The translations under genes were made by a program, and so were the position numbers. Shown here piece by piece: positions 47,226-57,992 of a DNA stretch of 64,000 nucleotides. Each line of letters opens with the position of its first letter. Position 1 is the first letter of the stretch. The stretch spans positions 1,736,001 to 1,800,000 of the forward strand of contig MU839833.1 in assembly GCA_030411725.1 (NCBI GenBank), given 5' to 3'. Origin of the DNA: Echria macrotheca (Eukaryota; Ascomycota; Sordariomycetes; Sordariales; Schizotheciaceae). Under the pieces are notes generated by a model. The model had not been told where the DNA came from. It saw nothing but the letters and a program-made list of their open reading frames with translations, and ran no database searches.

Positions 47226-48312
47226 AGAGCAAGAAGACACCCAAAGCAGTGCAGACAGTCCGATAAAGTCTGCCGGCGAAGATGAAGAATACGTCGACGA
47301 AGAGGAAAAGAAGGCCAAAGAAGACGAAAAGGTTCAAGAGATGATAACCAAGGCCGAAGCCAAGGCCGTCCCAGGGCCGAGTGAAGACGGCGAGAAGCGA
47401 TCCGAGATTTTGATGAAGGGGAAAACGAAACGAAAAGACTCGACCCTGCATCTCCTCCAGCGGATCCATGTAGACCAAAGCACACTCGACAAGCGCATCG
47501 CATCATGGGAATCACGTCTGCCAGAACTTTTACCTAACCCGGACAGTTCAGAAGACGGCTTGGAAGCCGACAATGCGGAAGAGAAACTCTCGCTCAAAAT
47601 CTCCAAATCCGACTTTGGCAAGATGCGCATCATAGGCCAATTCAACCTAGGCTTCATCCTCGCCGTCCGCGATGCCACCTCCCAAGACACTACCTCCGAC
47701 GACGACGAGCTTTTTATTATCGACCAACACGCCTCGGACGAAAAGTACAACTTTGAACGCCTCCAGTCCAGCACAACCGTCCAATCCCAACGCCTCGTCC
47801 AGCCCAAACCGCTCGAACTAACCGCAGTAGAGGAAGAACTCATCCTCGAGCACGCCGGCGCCCTCGAGCGCAACGGGTTCTCGGTGAAAGTCGACCAGTC
47901 CGGCGCCAAGCCCGTCGGCGCGCGCTGCGAACTTTTGGCTCTCCCGCTCAGCCGCGAGACGACCTTTTCCGTCGCAGACCTCGAAGAACTTTTGTTTTTG
48001 TTAGGTGACAATCCGACGAGCAACACAACTACCGCCGTCCCGCGCCCGTCCAAGGTGCGCAAGATGCTGGCGATGCGCGCGTGTCGGAGTAGTATCATGA
48101 TTGGACGGGCGCTGTCGACAAAGCAGATGGAGCGTGTCGTAAAGCATATGGGCGAGATGGAGAAGCCTTGGAATTGTCCGCATGGTCGGCCTACTATGCG
48201 CCATCTGTGTGGGCTGGGCGCGTGGGAGGGGAGGGTGTGGAGGGAGGGGGATCAGGTTGGGGGAGAAACAAACTGGGCGGAGTGGGTTAGGGGGAGGGGG
48301 AGAGGTGGATGA
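44988..48312 (+). CDS. PMS1: DNA mismatch repair protein Pms1 (MutL-alpha endonuclease subunit; human PMS2 orthologue)
   Basis: Partner of Mlh1; nicks the discontinuous strand during mismatch repair. Exons 44988-45029, 45084-45180 and 45236-48312; introns 54 and 55 nt; product 1071 residues. The GHKL ATPase domain shows ELVENSIDAG (33-42), DNGSGI (62-67) and GFRGEAL (97-103), then KGTTVFVEELF and FYVNGRPCGLPQ. The linker is disordered and contains an almost pure Glu run (about 687-720). The C-terminal endonuclease is intact: DQHASDEKYNFE (from D876), ACRSSIMIGRAL, CPHGRPT (C1027). It ends in a Gly/Arg/Trp-rich tail. Length exceeds yeast Pms1 (about 870) mainly through the linker. Confidence 0.95.
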
Positions 48313-48822
48313 TATTTACATGAGGACGTACCTAGGTAGCGTAGCATGCGTGGCAACTGTCTGGAATGCTTGGTACACGGGGATGGAATAGATGGGTTTG
48401 TTTGGTTGGGGGATGGTTTGATCTATTCTGCTACAGGGAAATTCATCCACGGACATGTATGTCATGATCCCGTTTCGTGAGAAAACATCAACAGGAACCG
48501 TTTCCTTTTCCGTCATGTCATCGCTACCAATCCGTGCATCTCATCGCCTTGCCCGTCGGTCAGTCAGTCCATCATGGTCTCTTTCCCCCTTTCTCCCCTC
48601 CCCCCCTTCCAACCCCAACAGGATGATAACATGATGATAATCCAATAAAATACGCTTGAAATATTCCCGAAAAGCCAACCCAATAACCCAATATTAAACT
48701 CCATCCCATTGCCTTTGCCCCATCCATCTTTACGTCACACACACACACCCACACACAATTCCCTCATATTCTCAGATCCCAAAGGAACTCACTCACTCCC
48801 CTTTAAAAAAAGAAGAAAAGAA
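48313..48822. other. PMS1 / membrane-protein convergent spacer
   Basis: 510 bases between convergent stops; includes ACCTAGGT near 48328 and a short CA run near 48738. No gene seen. Confidence 0.4.
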
Positions 48823-50866
48823 TCACTCATCCAAAGACCCATACCGAAACCCCCTCCCCGCCCTCCCCTCCTCAGCAATCTTCCCACTAACATGCCTCCT
48901 CCCAAACACACCGTTCCCACTACTTCCCAAATCAAAATCATTCCCCGACGAAACCTGCCTCCCAATTTTATCATTGATCCCCCCGCCACCAATCATGATA
49001 GGCGGCGTCCCGGGCTTCAGCGCGCCGTACGGCTTGGAATAAAACTCGCTGTCCATCTGGATCGAGCTGTCCCTGTTATGGCCCATGGACAAATCGGCAA
49101 TGTCCTCCCCGCTGCCGCTGACGCGGCGGTCGTTGAGGTTGATCGCCGAGAGGACCGAGTTGCGCACGCGCGCGAAGGGTGTCTTTTTACGCGGCGGCGG
49201 GGAGACGGCCCGCGACGGTGAGCCACCGCCGGGGGCGTATGCGGTGGAGGAGGCCGATGGGGACGGGGTGGCGGTGGGGTGCGAGCGGAGCGGGTTGGGG
49301 TGGAGGCCGCCGTCGGCCATGTCGTTTTCGTCGTTCTCGTCGGCCGTCGACATGGCGCCGCCGCCGCCGCCGCCGCCGTGGTAGCTGCGCGGTCGGGGTT
49401 TTGTGGTGCTGCTGTTCGGGTTTGCGTAGTCGTGCTGGTTGTTGCGCTGCTCGTCTTCCGAGTCCGACTCGGGCGAGATGTCGTAGCGTTGGTCCAGGGC
49501 TGCGTAGGTCTGTCGCTTGCTGTTGGCGGCGTTGATGGCGCGCGTGCGCTGCTGCGTGCGGCCGATCAGGGACTCGGAGGCGTACCAGGCCTCGGTGAAC
49601 TTGGCCGCGCGGGGCTGGGCGGTTTGTTCGGCTGACACGATCTCGGGCCGGCCCGAGGCCACGGTGCTGCTGTCGGGACGGAATGACGAATACGTCGAGC
49701 TGGGTCGCGGGCTGGCCTCGCCGAGGGGTATGTCGATGTAGTTGCCGGGTCGGGGCGACGAGCGCGGAGGCGGGGCCGACATGCGCTTCATCGAGAGGTC
49801 GATCGAGTTGCGAGGCGAGTTCGGGTGCGGGATCTGGTACTGCCGGCTCGGGAGATCCAGGCGGCCGTCGTGGCTGCCGGCGAGCGTTGTCTGTGAGTTC
49901 TGTCTGGTGTGCATAAAAGGGATGGTCGGCGGTCGGGACAGCTCGGCCTGCGACAGGGGACGTTCCGAGCCCGTGGTAAGACGCTTGTCGCTGTCGATGG
50001 TGACTACCGACGACTTGTTGCGCTTGTGGGCACGCGATGTCAGGTTGCTCTCGAGAGGGTTCATATCCGGCGGCAGCATGGTGATGCGTCGGAACATGAC
50101 TCCCAGCCAGAGCGAGATGGCGAGCGAGAGCAGATGGAGGCCGCCGGCAGAGATGAGCGAGTAGTAGACAGCCGGCACAAAAAACTTGACGTTGCGCTGA
50201 TCGGGCAGCAGAGTGCGCCATGCACCATCGCCGGCAGTCGCCTGGTTGCGTGCCGAGAGGGCGCCATAGGCGTACAGTGGCATGACACACACGTCCGAGA
50301 CGCCAGCAAAGACATGGTAGGCTGCTGAAGATCCCGGGGTGCGTCCACCGGCGGGGTTGGAAAGATGATAGACGGCATACATGCAGTGGAGGATGGCCAC
50401 AGCCAGCTACACAGTGTCAGCGTCTCCGCATTTTCAATATAAACCGGAGCACATACCGTAATTCTCAACACCCATCCCGTCAATGGCTCAACATTGCTGA
50501 TAAGCACCATCAAGACAAGCATCCCCACAGCGGCGACAAGTTCCAGCAGTCTCAGACAGAACTGCAGCTTGCGCATGCCCTTGATCCACGACTTGGTGCT
50601 GCGGCCAATGGTCCTAAAGTTCATGCGGCCGGTCGGGACCATGTGGGAGCTGTTGTGAGGAATGTTAGTGGGATTGTGTCTGTTGGAATGTGCCCTTCTT
50701 ACTCGGGATGGCGGTTGACTGAGACGAGCGGGCCCTTTGGCTTTGGCTTTCTCGCCTTGGCGTCATAGCTGGAACGGGTGACGGCCTTGGGGTCGAAGGT
50801 CGAAGCGGGGAATCGCTCGTCGTCTTTGACAGCTTCGTAGATGAACGGCTGCTTGGTGCCCCCCAT
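48823..50866 (-). CDS. Uncharacterised fungal four-helix membrane protein with long Ser/Pro-rich tail
   Basis: Three exons: 50866-50703, 50649-50457 and 50406-48823; introns 53 and 50 nt (GTAAGA and GTATGT donors); product 646 residues. The start MGGTKQPFIYEAVKDDERFP and the exon joins close in phase. About four hydrophobic segments fill residues 80-240: LELVAAVGMLVLMVLISNV, TLAVAILHCMYAVYHL, FAGVSDVCVMPLYAYGALSA and a final one with YYSLISAGGLHLLSLAISL. The remaining 400 residues are polar, with RPSSTYSSFRPDSS, a Gly-rich GGGGGGGAM and many Ser/Pro sites, probably cytosolic and phosphorylated. I know similar unnamed proteins occur across Pezizomycotina but cannot name a function. It is divergent from ARH1. 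Confidence 0.82.
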
Positions 50867-51439
50867 TTTCCGTGGTGTTTTGCTGCGACCTGCGCTCTCA
50901 ATGCCAGATTACTGCAAGTTTGACGGAAGCGATGAGATCAAAAGGAAAAGGCGAGACGGGATCCTGCCCGCGAGATGGGGCGTGTGTGGACGACATCTTT
51001 TCTGGTCCCTGGTTGGCACGGCAACCGTGTGACGGCTGTGGTATCAGTGGCTGAGACGGCACTGCAGCTGAACCCGGTGAACGGGATTTCCCAGCCAATT
51101 GACTTGGCGCCACGGGAACGGCAGCGGCAATCTCACTTTTACTCAACTGCGGCCTCGGAAGGATTGATGATGAAAACTTGATTCAATTGAGGGGTGGCCA
51201 TGAATAATCGAGTTGCCAAGTACGGAATAACAAGTTGTTGATGTTGAGCCCGAACACCTGCGGGACAACCAATGGTAAACGGTCCCGGCAGTGGTCGCCA
51301 AGCCTGCTTGAGATGTCCGAAAAACCGACGCCAATCCTCCGAGACGCACCCCGGCTCCCACGTCATCCGCCGACGGCACAACCCGCAGCAGTTTTCATGC
51401 CGGATCTGTGACTAAACAACCACTTCGCTGCACACCAGA
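50867..51439. promoter_or_regulatory. Divergent promoter region membrane protein / ARH1
   Basis: 573 bases between outward-facing starts. No supported gene or repeat. Confidence 0.4.
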
Positions 51440-53011
51440 ATGGCGCTGGGACTGCCGCGACTACGGTCCTGTCCTAATTGGCAGAGGACCCTGCGCGCCT
51501 GTTTCAGTCCATTCATCGCCCGCGCCTTTTCATCGGCCTCGGTCTCGCGCAACCATGAGCGTCCATTCCGGATCGCCGTGATCGGCTCCGGGCCCGCCGG
51601 CTTCTACACGGCCTACCGGGCCATGACCAAAGTGCAGGGCGCAAAGGTCGACATGTACGAGGCGCTGCCGGTTCCCTTTGGCCTGGTCCGGTTCGGTGTC
51701 GCGCCGGACCACCCAGAAGTCAAAAACTGTCAGGACAAATTCGAAGAAGTCGCCTCGTCCCCGGATTTCACCTTCATCGGCAATGTCGCCGTCGGCAGTC
51801 AGAGCGACCACCCAGACGGTGCAAGCATCCCTCTGTCAAGCATCCTGCGCCATTACAACGCCGTGGTTTTTGCCTACGGCGCATCCAAGGACAGGACGCT
51901 CGGCATTCCGGGGGAGTCACTCAGGGGCGTCTATTCGGCTCGGGAGTTCGTCGGCTGGTACAATGGCCTCCCAGAACACGCCAACCTCGCTCCAGATCTC
52001 ACCCAGGGCGACGAGGCCGTCATCATCGGTCAGGGAAACGTTGCCCTGGACGTGGCCCGCATGCTGCTCGAGGACGTCGATGTGCTCCGCAAATCCGACA
52101 TCGCCGACCACGCACTGGAAACACTCTCCAGAAGCAAGGTCAAGCGCGTCCACATCGTCGGACGTCGCGGTCCCATGCAGGCCGCCTTCACCATCAAGGA
52201 GATCCGCGAACTCATGAAGCTCCCCTCGGTCGCCTTTCACCCCATCGACGACAAGGCTCTCATCCCCGCCGACCCGTCCCAGCTGCCCCGCGCCCCTCGC
52301 CGTCTGATGGACATCCTGCTCAAGGGCTCCCCGACACCGCCCTCGACAGACAACGCCACCAAATCCTGGTCTCTCGACTTCTGCCTCACCCCCAAGAAAT
52401 TTTTGGCCAGTTCGTCCTCACCCGACCGCCTCGCCGCCACCGAGTTCGAGCACACAGCGCTGTCATCCCCGTTCGACCCGAACGCCTACGCCCTCGGGAC
52501 GGGCAGGACCACAACGCTGCCGTCCTCGGTGGCCTTCCGGTCGATCGGATACAAATCAGCGCCACTAGCAGAATTCTCCACCGTCGGCATCCCCTTTGAC
52601 GAGGCGCGCGGCATCATCAGCAACGACGGCCGCGGCCGCGTCCAGCACGAGGAGCGCGACGCCGGCGCCGCTGTCGGGCTCGTCCGCTTCCCGGGGCTGT
52701 ACTGCGCCGGCTGGGTCAAGCGCGGGCCGACGGGCGTCATCGCCTCGACTATGCAGGATGCTTTTGCCACGGCTGATGCCATCGCCGAGGACTGGGCCGC
52801 TGCGGAGGTGTCATTTTTGAACGACGCGGATGGGCATGAGGTGCTGGGCTGGCAAGGCGTGCAGCAGGAGACGGGCGTCGACCGGGCGAGGGTGGTGAGC
52901 TGGGCCGACTGGAGGAAGATTGATGATGTCGAGCGGCAAAGAGGCCGGCCGGCTGGAAAGGAGCGGGAGAAGTTTACTAGTACGACGGATATGCTTGCCG
53001 TCCTGAGGTGA
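51440..53011 (+). CDS. ARH1: NADPH:adrenodoxin (ferredoxin) oxidoreductase, mitochondrial
   Basis: FAD flavoprotein of the mitochondrial matrix; passes electrons from NADPH to ferredoxin for Fe-S cluster and heme A synthesis. Single exon, 523 residues, ATG 51440. The N-terminal 35 residues are Arg-rich and lack acids (RTLRACFSPFIARAFSSASVSR), a clear presequence. FAD-binding motif: AVIGSGPAGFYTA (from residue 46). Then PVPFGLVRFGVAPDHPEVKN, typical of adrenodoxin reductases. NADPH-binding motif: IIGQGNVALDVARMLL and HIVGRRGPMQAAFTIKE. The C-terminal FAD contact is GLYCAGWVKRGPTGVIASTM. It is convergent with the RING gene. Confidence 0.95.
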   Translation: MALGLPRLRSCPNWQRTLRACFSPFIARAFSSASVSRNHERPFRIAVIGSGPAGFYTAYRAMTKVQGAKVDMYEALPVPFGLVRFGVAPDHPEVKNCQDKFEEVASSPDFTFIGNVAVGSQSDHPDGASIPLSSILRHYNAVVFAYGASKDRTLGIPGESLRGVYSAREFVGWYNGLPEHANLAPDLTQGDEAVIIGQGNVALDVARMLLEDVDVLRKSDIADHALETLSRSKVKRVHIVGRRGPMQAAFTIKEIRELMKLPSVAFHPIDDKALIPADPSQLPRAPRRLMDILLKGSPTPPSTDNATKSWSLDFCLTPKKFLASSSSPDRLAATEFEHTALSSPFDPNAYALGTGRTTTLPSSVAFRSIGYKSAPLAEFSTVGIPFDEARGIISNDGRGRVQHEERDAGAAVGLVRFPGLYCAGWVKRGPTGVIASTMQDAFATADAIAEDWAAAEVSFLNDADGHEVLGWQGVQQETGVDRARVVSWADWRKIDDVERQRGRPAGKEREKFTSTTDMLAVLR

Positions 53012-53435
53012 TTTGTATCGACTAGAGGAGATGGATTGTAATACTAGTAGTTGAATCTCATCTGAGCCGCCCAACGGCGCAGCAAAAACCGTAACAGCAA
53101 CAACAAATCACCCCGTCATGCAGAACTAGCTCATAGTGACAAAAAATGTGTATGTGTTGAACAAGACGAACAAGTCCATCCTACTACACCGTACACCCGT
53201 ACACGTTTATATTCATCCACCACCGTACGGAGTACATAGGTAATTTATCACTTCCATCTTACCCTCACAGACCATATCCCCCCCCAAACGCCCGGCCGGC
53301 CCCAACAACGCTTACAGACAGACCATGTGAGACTAAAACACACAAAAAGTTAAAAAAAAAAACTCCAATAACAAAAAATCACACAAAACCCCACCCATGC
53401 AGTTAGTTGTATTGTAAGACTTTCAAAAAAAAATC
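53012..53435. other. ARH1 / RING-ligase convergent spacer
   Basis: 424 bases between convergent stops. Purine/AC-rich, with an A run at 53352-53361. No gene seen. Confidence 0.45.
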
Positions 53436-56435
53436 TCAAGGAACATAAATCCGACTAAAACTGATAACCTCCCTCCGACAGCAAACACACTTCTCAAAGT
53501 TATTCATAGCCAACGACACCCGGCAGTCATCACAGAGACTCAGACACCGACAAGGCCACACGATAATCGTCCGCGGCGCGCTCTGGCACACGACACACTG
53601 CGGGCCGTCGGGACCCAAACCCGCCGCGCCCGTCGCCCACGACGTGTCGCTGCCGTTTGACGGCTGTGCGGCGTGGTGGCGGTGCTGGTGGCCGTTCCCG
53701 GCGCGTCGCGATAACAATATCTGCTCGAGACGCTGGGCTTCCTCGTCCGGCGTCAGCTTCTCGGGCGCGCCACGGCGGTACCCCGGCGTGGCTAGGAGGA
53801 GCTGGGCGCGCTGCTGCTGCTGTTGTCTCTTGAACCGGGACCGCGTCATGATGCCGTCGCTTGTGAGATGTGCCGCGAGCGTGCGCGCTTCTTCGCGGTC
53901 TTCGGGACTCTGCGGGTGCAGCAGTCTGGCGAGATCCGCAGGGGCCATGGGTGTATCTACGAACGGCGTGGGCTCGCGTGAGTTCCGCGCGGATGCTAGG
54001 GCCGCGCTAAAGCCCATGGGAGCGTGCTGAGTCGGCGTTCGTTGTCCGTCGTCGAGATCGTCAAGGTCGCCATCATCTGGCTCCGAGACCCAGCTGTCCT
54101 CCGCCGTCTCTGTCGACGAGATAACACTCGTCGTGTCGAACTCGGAATCATCCACGTTGCTATCAGAGTGTTCCGGAGGAGGCGGCGCGTAGTCGCCACT
54201 GGAATCTGTATTCCCCCACCAGCCACCGGCGAGCCACCAGCTGTAGAGCTTCGAGTCGAGCTCCGCTTCTGTGACCGACGGGCCATCGATACGAGTGGGT
54301 GTCCCGGATCTCTGGAACCGTCGCCGCATCTCGGCCTCCACGTCGATCCTATCGACCCGTGGGACGCTGAAAGAAGCGGTTTCGTTGGTTGCTGTCGGTA
54401 CCCAGTCTACCCTCCAGCCGCGCGACCTCCTCGGCGCCATCTTTTCGTCCGAGGACTCGGCCTTGGGCCGTTGCGAGAGCCAGTGAATCCAGCGGGGTGG
54501 GTTCTGTATCCCGATAGACGAGAGCAGCTTCAGCGTAATAAGCGCCCAGGTAGTCAGGACCAGCCGTCCGGTGAACATGATGTATTCAATCGCCATGATC
54601 CACCGGCCACTTCGCTCTGCTGCGCCAACTCCATCTCGGACTCGTCTGGCCGACGCGTTACTCTTCGACACCTTCTGGGCCGCCTTCTCCCTGGCGTAGC
54701 CGCTCGAAGCACTGGCCTGGCCCTCCTTGATCGGCACGAGCCCTATGGCGCCGACAGAGTCGAACCGGGACCCCGGAATCCCACCGCCAATCCACTGCAT
54801 CCTGAGCTCTTCGACTTCGCGGAACCTCTCATCCTCGAGCCAGGTGTACCGTTTGAGATTGACTCGATGGTCCTCGTTGAGATATACCGCCTCACTTGCC
54901 ATTGTGATGGCGCCGAAGCCGGCACGGAGCAGGGCCGTGTAAAAGTCCATATCCATCCTAATCCGGATATCCGAGAGCGATACGTTGGCCTGCATGTTTC
55001 CGTGAGCTATTGATAGACGCTGCCACATGGTCAAGCGTTGACCATCGGCTCCTATGTCAGGTCCTGCAAGCGCCGAAAGGACCAGAGCCATGACGTATAT
55101 AGCGCTGCAAGACATAATCCCAGCCAGCACGAGGATATGGGGAATGAATCCGATAATACAGACCGTCGGGTACCTCAGAAATCCATGGGCCGAGGAATCA
55201 TCGAGTGAAAAGGTAAGGGCGCTGTAGACGATGGAACCCATGAAGCAGAGCCCCCAGAAACCCGTGCTGACGAGGCGGAACCGAGACTGCAGGTTGAGAA
55301 TGCCCAGGATATGACTGGTGACATAGCTCATCGAGGACAGAAATGCAACAAGAAGAACCTCTGGGGGAGTGTTTACCCTCTTGAGAATCATAGATCGCGT
55401 GACAGCGATCGTCGACCCCAGGGCAGCGGGCGAGGCGTTGGAGCCATTCGCGAAGAGACCCCAACCCAGCTGGCTGCTGATGGCGGCATCCGCTTCCGCA
55501 AAGGCCAGAGAATGCTCAAACAGAGTCATTCCCGTCTCCGGCGAGACCGGACGCCCCTGGACGGTAGATGATACCACTTCGATGAACTGACTTAGACAGA
55601 AGGTGCCAAAAAGCGGCCACAGCCGCGACAGCGAACCAACGAGTTCTGGCTGTTCTTGCTCGTCCCACGGAATCATCCTGATGGCCTCGCAAGAGTCCTC
55701 ATCACTTGCACCGAACAGCAGTGACGAGCTCAACCCATGTAGAAAAGGGTTGTTGTGGGAAAACATGAGCTCCGAAGTCTTGCTGGCATTCCCCCAGCGC
55801 AATTGACCAAACTCAGGGGACGTCTGACACTGTATTGACTGGAGCAGGCCTCGGGCCTGGAAAAGCAAGAGCAGTATAAGCGGAAGCCGTAGCGTCAGGC
55901 GAACCGGCCAGCTCAGCCGGAGCCTACGTCGCGTGGCGGCAAAGATGTGTGTCCGGTTGAAGATGATAGCCATGGCAATGCAGCTCAGCGCCCACTTGCT
56001 GGTGGCATAGCTGAAGACGCTCCCCAAGCCCTTTGCTCCCTCCATAGAGAAACGTGCGACGAAAGCGGTGGGATCTTGATTCGCCGAGTCGGTCGGTGCG
56101 GCTGCCATGATGGACTGCGCAAAGGAAGCACCTTCGCCCGCAGGGGTTGTAACGTGGAAGATATTGTCGGTACCGGTGGGATCGGGGATAATTCGCTGGC
56201 CGAACCCGTCAATGGCGTCGGGGAACGATATAAACGACCCTAGTCTGCCCAACTTCATGACCATCCGAGGGCCAGCCCAGACCAGGTCCTCCAGCGAGGG
56301 CGTGAGCCGCGACATGTTGACGGCAAGCCCGAGGTGTTGTGCTGTCCATGCCGTCAGATTCTGCCAGACGGTCGCATTGTTGAAATGGACTGGCGGCGCC
56401 GGGGGCAGCACGGCATTCGCCAGCACGTCGTCCAT
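53436..56435 (-). CDS. asi3: Multi-spanning RING-finger ubiquitin ligase, Asi1/Asi3-like
   Basis: Predicted inner-nuclear-membrane or ER ubiquitin ligase; yeast Asi1/Asi3 degrade mistargeted membrane proteins and amino-acid-sensing transcription factors. Single exon of 999 residues from ATG 56435 (MDDVLANAVLPPAPPVHF); the frame is open further upstream, but only through non-ATG codons. An N-terminal lumenal-like region precedes hydrophobic segments such as WALSCIAMAIIF, LTLRLPLILLLLFQ, FWGLCFMGSIVYSAL and VCIIGFIPHILVLAG. A long acidic and Gln-rich region follows (RFKRQQQQQRAQ). The extreme C-terminus is a C3HC4-like RING: CVVCQSAPRTIIVWPCRC, then CDDC and CVCC, ending SFSRIYVP. This is the Asi architecture; one-to-one orthology is not proven. 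Confidence 0.82.
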   Translation of the reverse strand: MDDVLANAVLPPAPPVHFNNATVWQNLTAWTAQHLGLAVNMSRLTPSLEDLVWAGPRMVMKLGRLGSFISFPDAIDGFGQRIIPDPTGTDNIFHVTTPAGEGASFAQSIMAAAPTDSANQDPTAFVARFSMEGAKGLGSVFSYATSKWALSCIAMAIIFNRTHIFAATRRRLRLSWPVRLTLRLPLILLLLFQARGLLQSIQCQTSPEFGQLRWGNASKTSELMFSHNNPFLHGLSSSLLFGASDEDSCEAIRMIPWDEQEQPELVGSLSRLWPLFGTFCLSQFIEVVSSTVQGRPVSPETGMTLFEHSLAFAEADAAISSQLGWGLFANGSNASPAALGSTIAVTRSMILKRVNTPPEVLLVAFLSSMSYVTSHILGILNLQSRFRLVSTGFWGLCFMGSIVYSALTFSLDDSSAHGFLRYPTVCIIGFIPHILVLAGIMSCSAIYVMALVLSALAGPDIGADGQRLTMWQRLSIAHGNMQANVSLSDIRIRMDMDFYTALLRAGFGAITMASEAVYLNEDHRVNLKRYTWLEDERFREVEELRMQWIGGGIPGSRFDSVGAIGLVPIKEGQASASSGYAREKAAQKVSKSNASARRVRDGVGAAERSGRWIMAIEYIMFTGRLVLTTWALITLKLLSSIGIQNPPRWIHWLSQRPKAESSDEKMAPRRSRGWRVDWVPTATNETASFSVPRVDRIDVEAEMRRRFQRSGTPTRIDGPSVTEAELDSKLYSWWLAGGWWGNTDSSGDYAPPPPEHSDSNVDDSEFDTTSVISSTETAEDSWVSEPDDGDLDDLDDGQRTPTQHAPMGFSAALASARNSREPTPFVDTPMAPADLARLLHPQSPEDREEARTLAAHLTSDGIMTRSRFKRQQQQQRAQLLLATPGYRRGAPEKLTPDEEAQRLEQILLSRRAGNGHQHRHHAAQPSNGSDTSWATGAAGLGPDGPQCVVCQSAPRTIIVWPCRCLSLCDDCRVSLAMNNFEKCVCCRREVISFSRIYVP

Positions 56436-56936
56436 GGCGGGTGGTGTTGACGGGACGCTGACGCGATGCGCCCGTCTGCGGCTTCGTCGGAGCGGAGAGG
56501 GGCAGAGGGAAACCGGCGACCGGCACGACCGGCGCAAGGAGAAGGCGTCTCTATCGGTGCGAGGAGGTCGAGAGGGTCATCTGTCTCGTCCGAAATGCCC
56601 CCGCGACTATCTGTCACCGGGAAGAACGGATGATGGGAGTTGGGCGTGCAAGTCGTCTTGTCGTTCGCTTATCTTGTTCCCGGCCACGGCCAGATGCTGC
56701 CAGATGGTGGGGCGGATTCCCTGCTGCTTGCGCGATTGCAGGGATCCTCCAGGCGGTCCTTGCAGCCGGGCACCTGGGTTCGCCAAGCGTTTCACCTGCC
56801 AACTTCTCCAGCAGTCCACTTCTCTGCCTCTGCTGCTGCAAGACGCAACACTTGCAGGCTCAACTCTCTTGCAGGCTCAACTGGACGACAACGCGCAAAG
56901 AAAAGGACAAGTGATCGCAAGGGAAAAGAACGAAAG
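56436..56936. promoter_or_regulatory. Divergent promoter region RING ligase / U1A-like gene
   Basis: 501 bases between outward-facing starts. An imperfect direct repeat of TTGCAGGCTCAACT occurs twice at about 56849-56882. Confidence 0.4.
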
Positions 56937-57814
56937 ATGGCTTCAGCCCCCATAGCTACGTATGTGTCATTGCACTCCGACACATACAAGGCATGTTTCC
57001 CGAGTTGTAAGGACACCCTCCACTAACCTCTGCCCTTTGCCCAGCGTCTACGTGCGGAATCTCGAGGAGCGCGTCAAACCAGAGCTGCTGAAGGAAACTC
57101 TGCGAACCATTTTCTCCGAGTATGGCAATGTCATCGACATCGTGGCGAAAACAAACCTCAAGGCGAAGGGCCAGGCTTTTATCGTCTTCGACAACCCCGA
57201 ATCGGCACTCAACGCCATCGAGGACATCCAAGGCTTCGAGGTGTTTGAAAAGCCCATGCATCTAGCTCTGGCCCGGACCCGAAGCGACGCCACTGTTCTG
57301 AAGAACGGCACCGAGGAGGAGTTCGATGCGCATAAACGGCGGCGCATGGCCGAGAAAGGTGTGTTCCCCGACGCAGAGACAAAACGGCCGGCTAACAGTA
57401 CTACTCACAGACAAGAAAAAGGCTCTCGAATCTGCAGAGGAGCAAAAGCGCCTCAAGCGTCCTCTCCCAGGCGCTCCCACCGAGGTCCCGGCTCGCCCGG
57501 CCAAGAATGCTCGTGGCGCCGGCCTCAAGCCTACCGGGTCAGGTCCTACGGCTGTTATTCCGGACGAGTATCTTCCGCCCAACAGGATTCTCTTCGTCCA
57601 GAACTTGCCCGACGACTACGACAAGGACGCTCTCACAAGCATCTTTGGTCGGTTCGAGGGCTTCCGCGAAGTACGCACTGTGCCGGGTCGCAGCGGTATT
57701 GCCTTTGTGGAATACGAGACCGAGTCCGGGGCTATTACTGCCAAGGAGAATACGGCTGGCATGGCGCTGAAGAATGGTGAAAAGACCATGAAGGTCACGT
57801 ACCAGCGGCAATAA
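56937..57814 (+). CDS. U1A/U2B''-family spliceosomal RNA-binding protein (two RRMs)
   Basis: snRNP protein that binds a stem-loop of U1 and/or U2 snRNA. Exons 56937-56959, 57045-57358 and 57411-57814; introns 85 and 52 nt, both with CTAAC branches; product 246 residues. The first exon is only 23 nt. RRM1 runs from VYVRNLEERVKPELLKETL, with RNP1-like KGQAFIVF. A Lys/Glu/Pro-rich linker follows (KRPLPGAPTEVPARPAKN), then RRM2 from NRILFVQNLPDDYDKDAL, with RSGIAFVEY. The two-RRM, 246-residue build resembles fission-yeast U1A (Usp102) more than the one-RRM Msl1, but one protein may serve both snRNPs. Its stop is 178 bases from that of VMA8. Confidence 0.9.
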
Positions 57815-57992
57815 GTGGCCTCGGAGGTCAATATTCGCATTGCCGAACGGTAGGTAGAATGAGTTATGATACAGGTTGCTTGGAAAGCAGCGGTTACGAT
57901 TTAAAATGCCAGAATCAAGGAACAATACCAGGATGCGCCTATGCCTAAGTGAAACATGTAGGAGAGACAATTTCAACACCGGGCCGTGATCT

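Noticed and set aside
47025..47318. Ser-rich minus-strand frame within PMS1
   Set aside because: Reverse complement of the Glu run in the PMS1 linker.
49187..50290. 367-codon minus-strand frame overlapping the four-helix membrane protein
   Set aside because: Same strand, shifted frame; the translation is His/Arg/Pro-rich without hydrophobic segments, while the chosen frame has membrane helices and clean splice joins.
54757..54778. Sequence resembling a tRNA T-arm (GAGTCGAACCGGGACCC)
   Set aside because: It lies inside the RING-ligase coding frame and no acceptor stem, D-arm or anticodon arm fits around it.
54024..55013. 329-codon plus-strand frame opposite the RING ligase
   Set aside because: Antisense shadow of a biased coding exon; Arg-rich low-complexity translation with no family.
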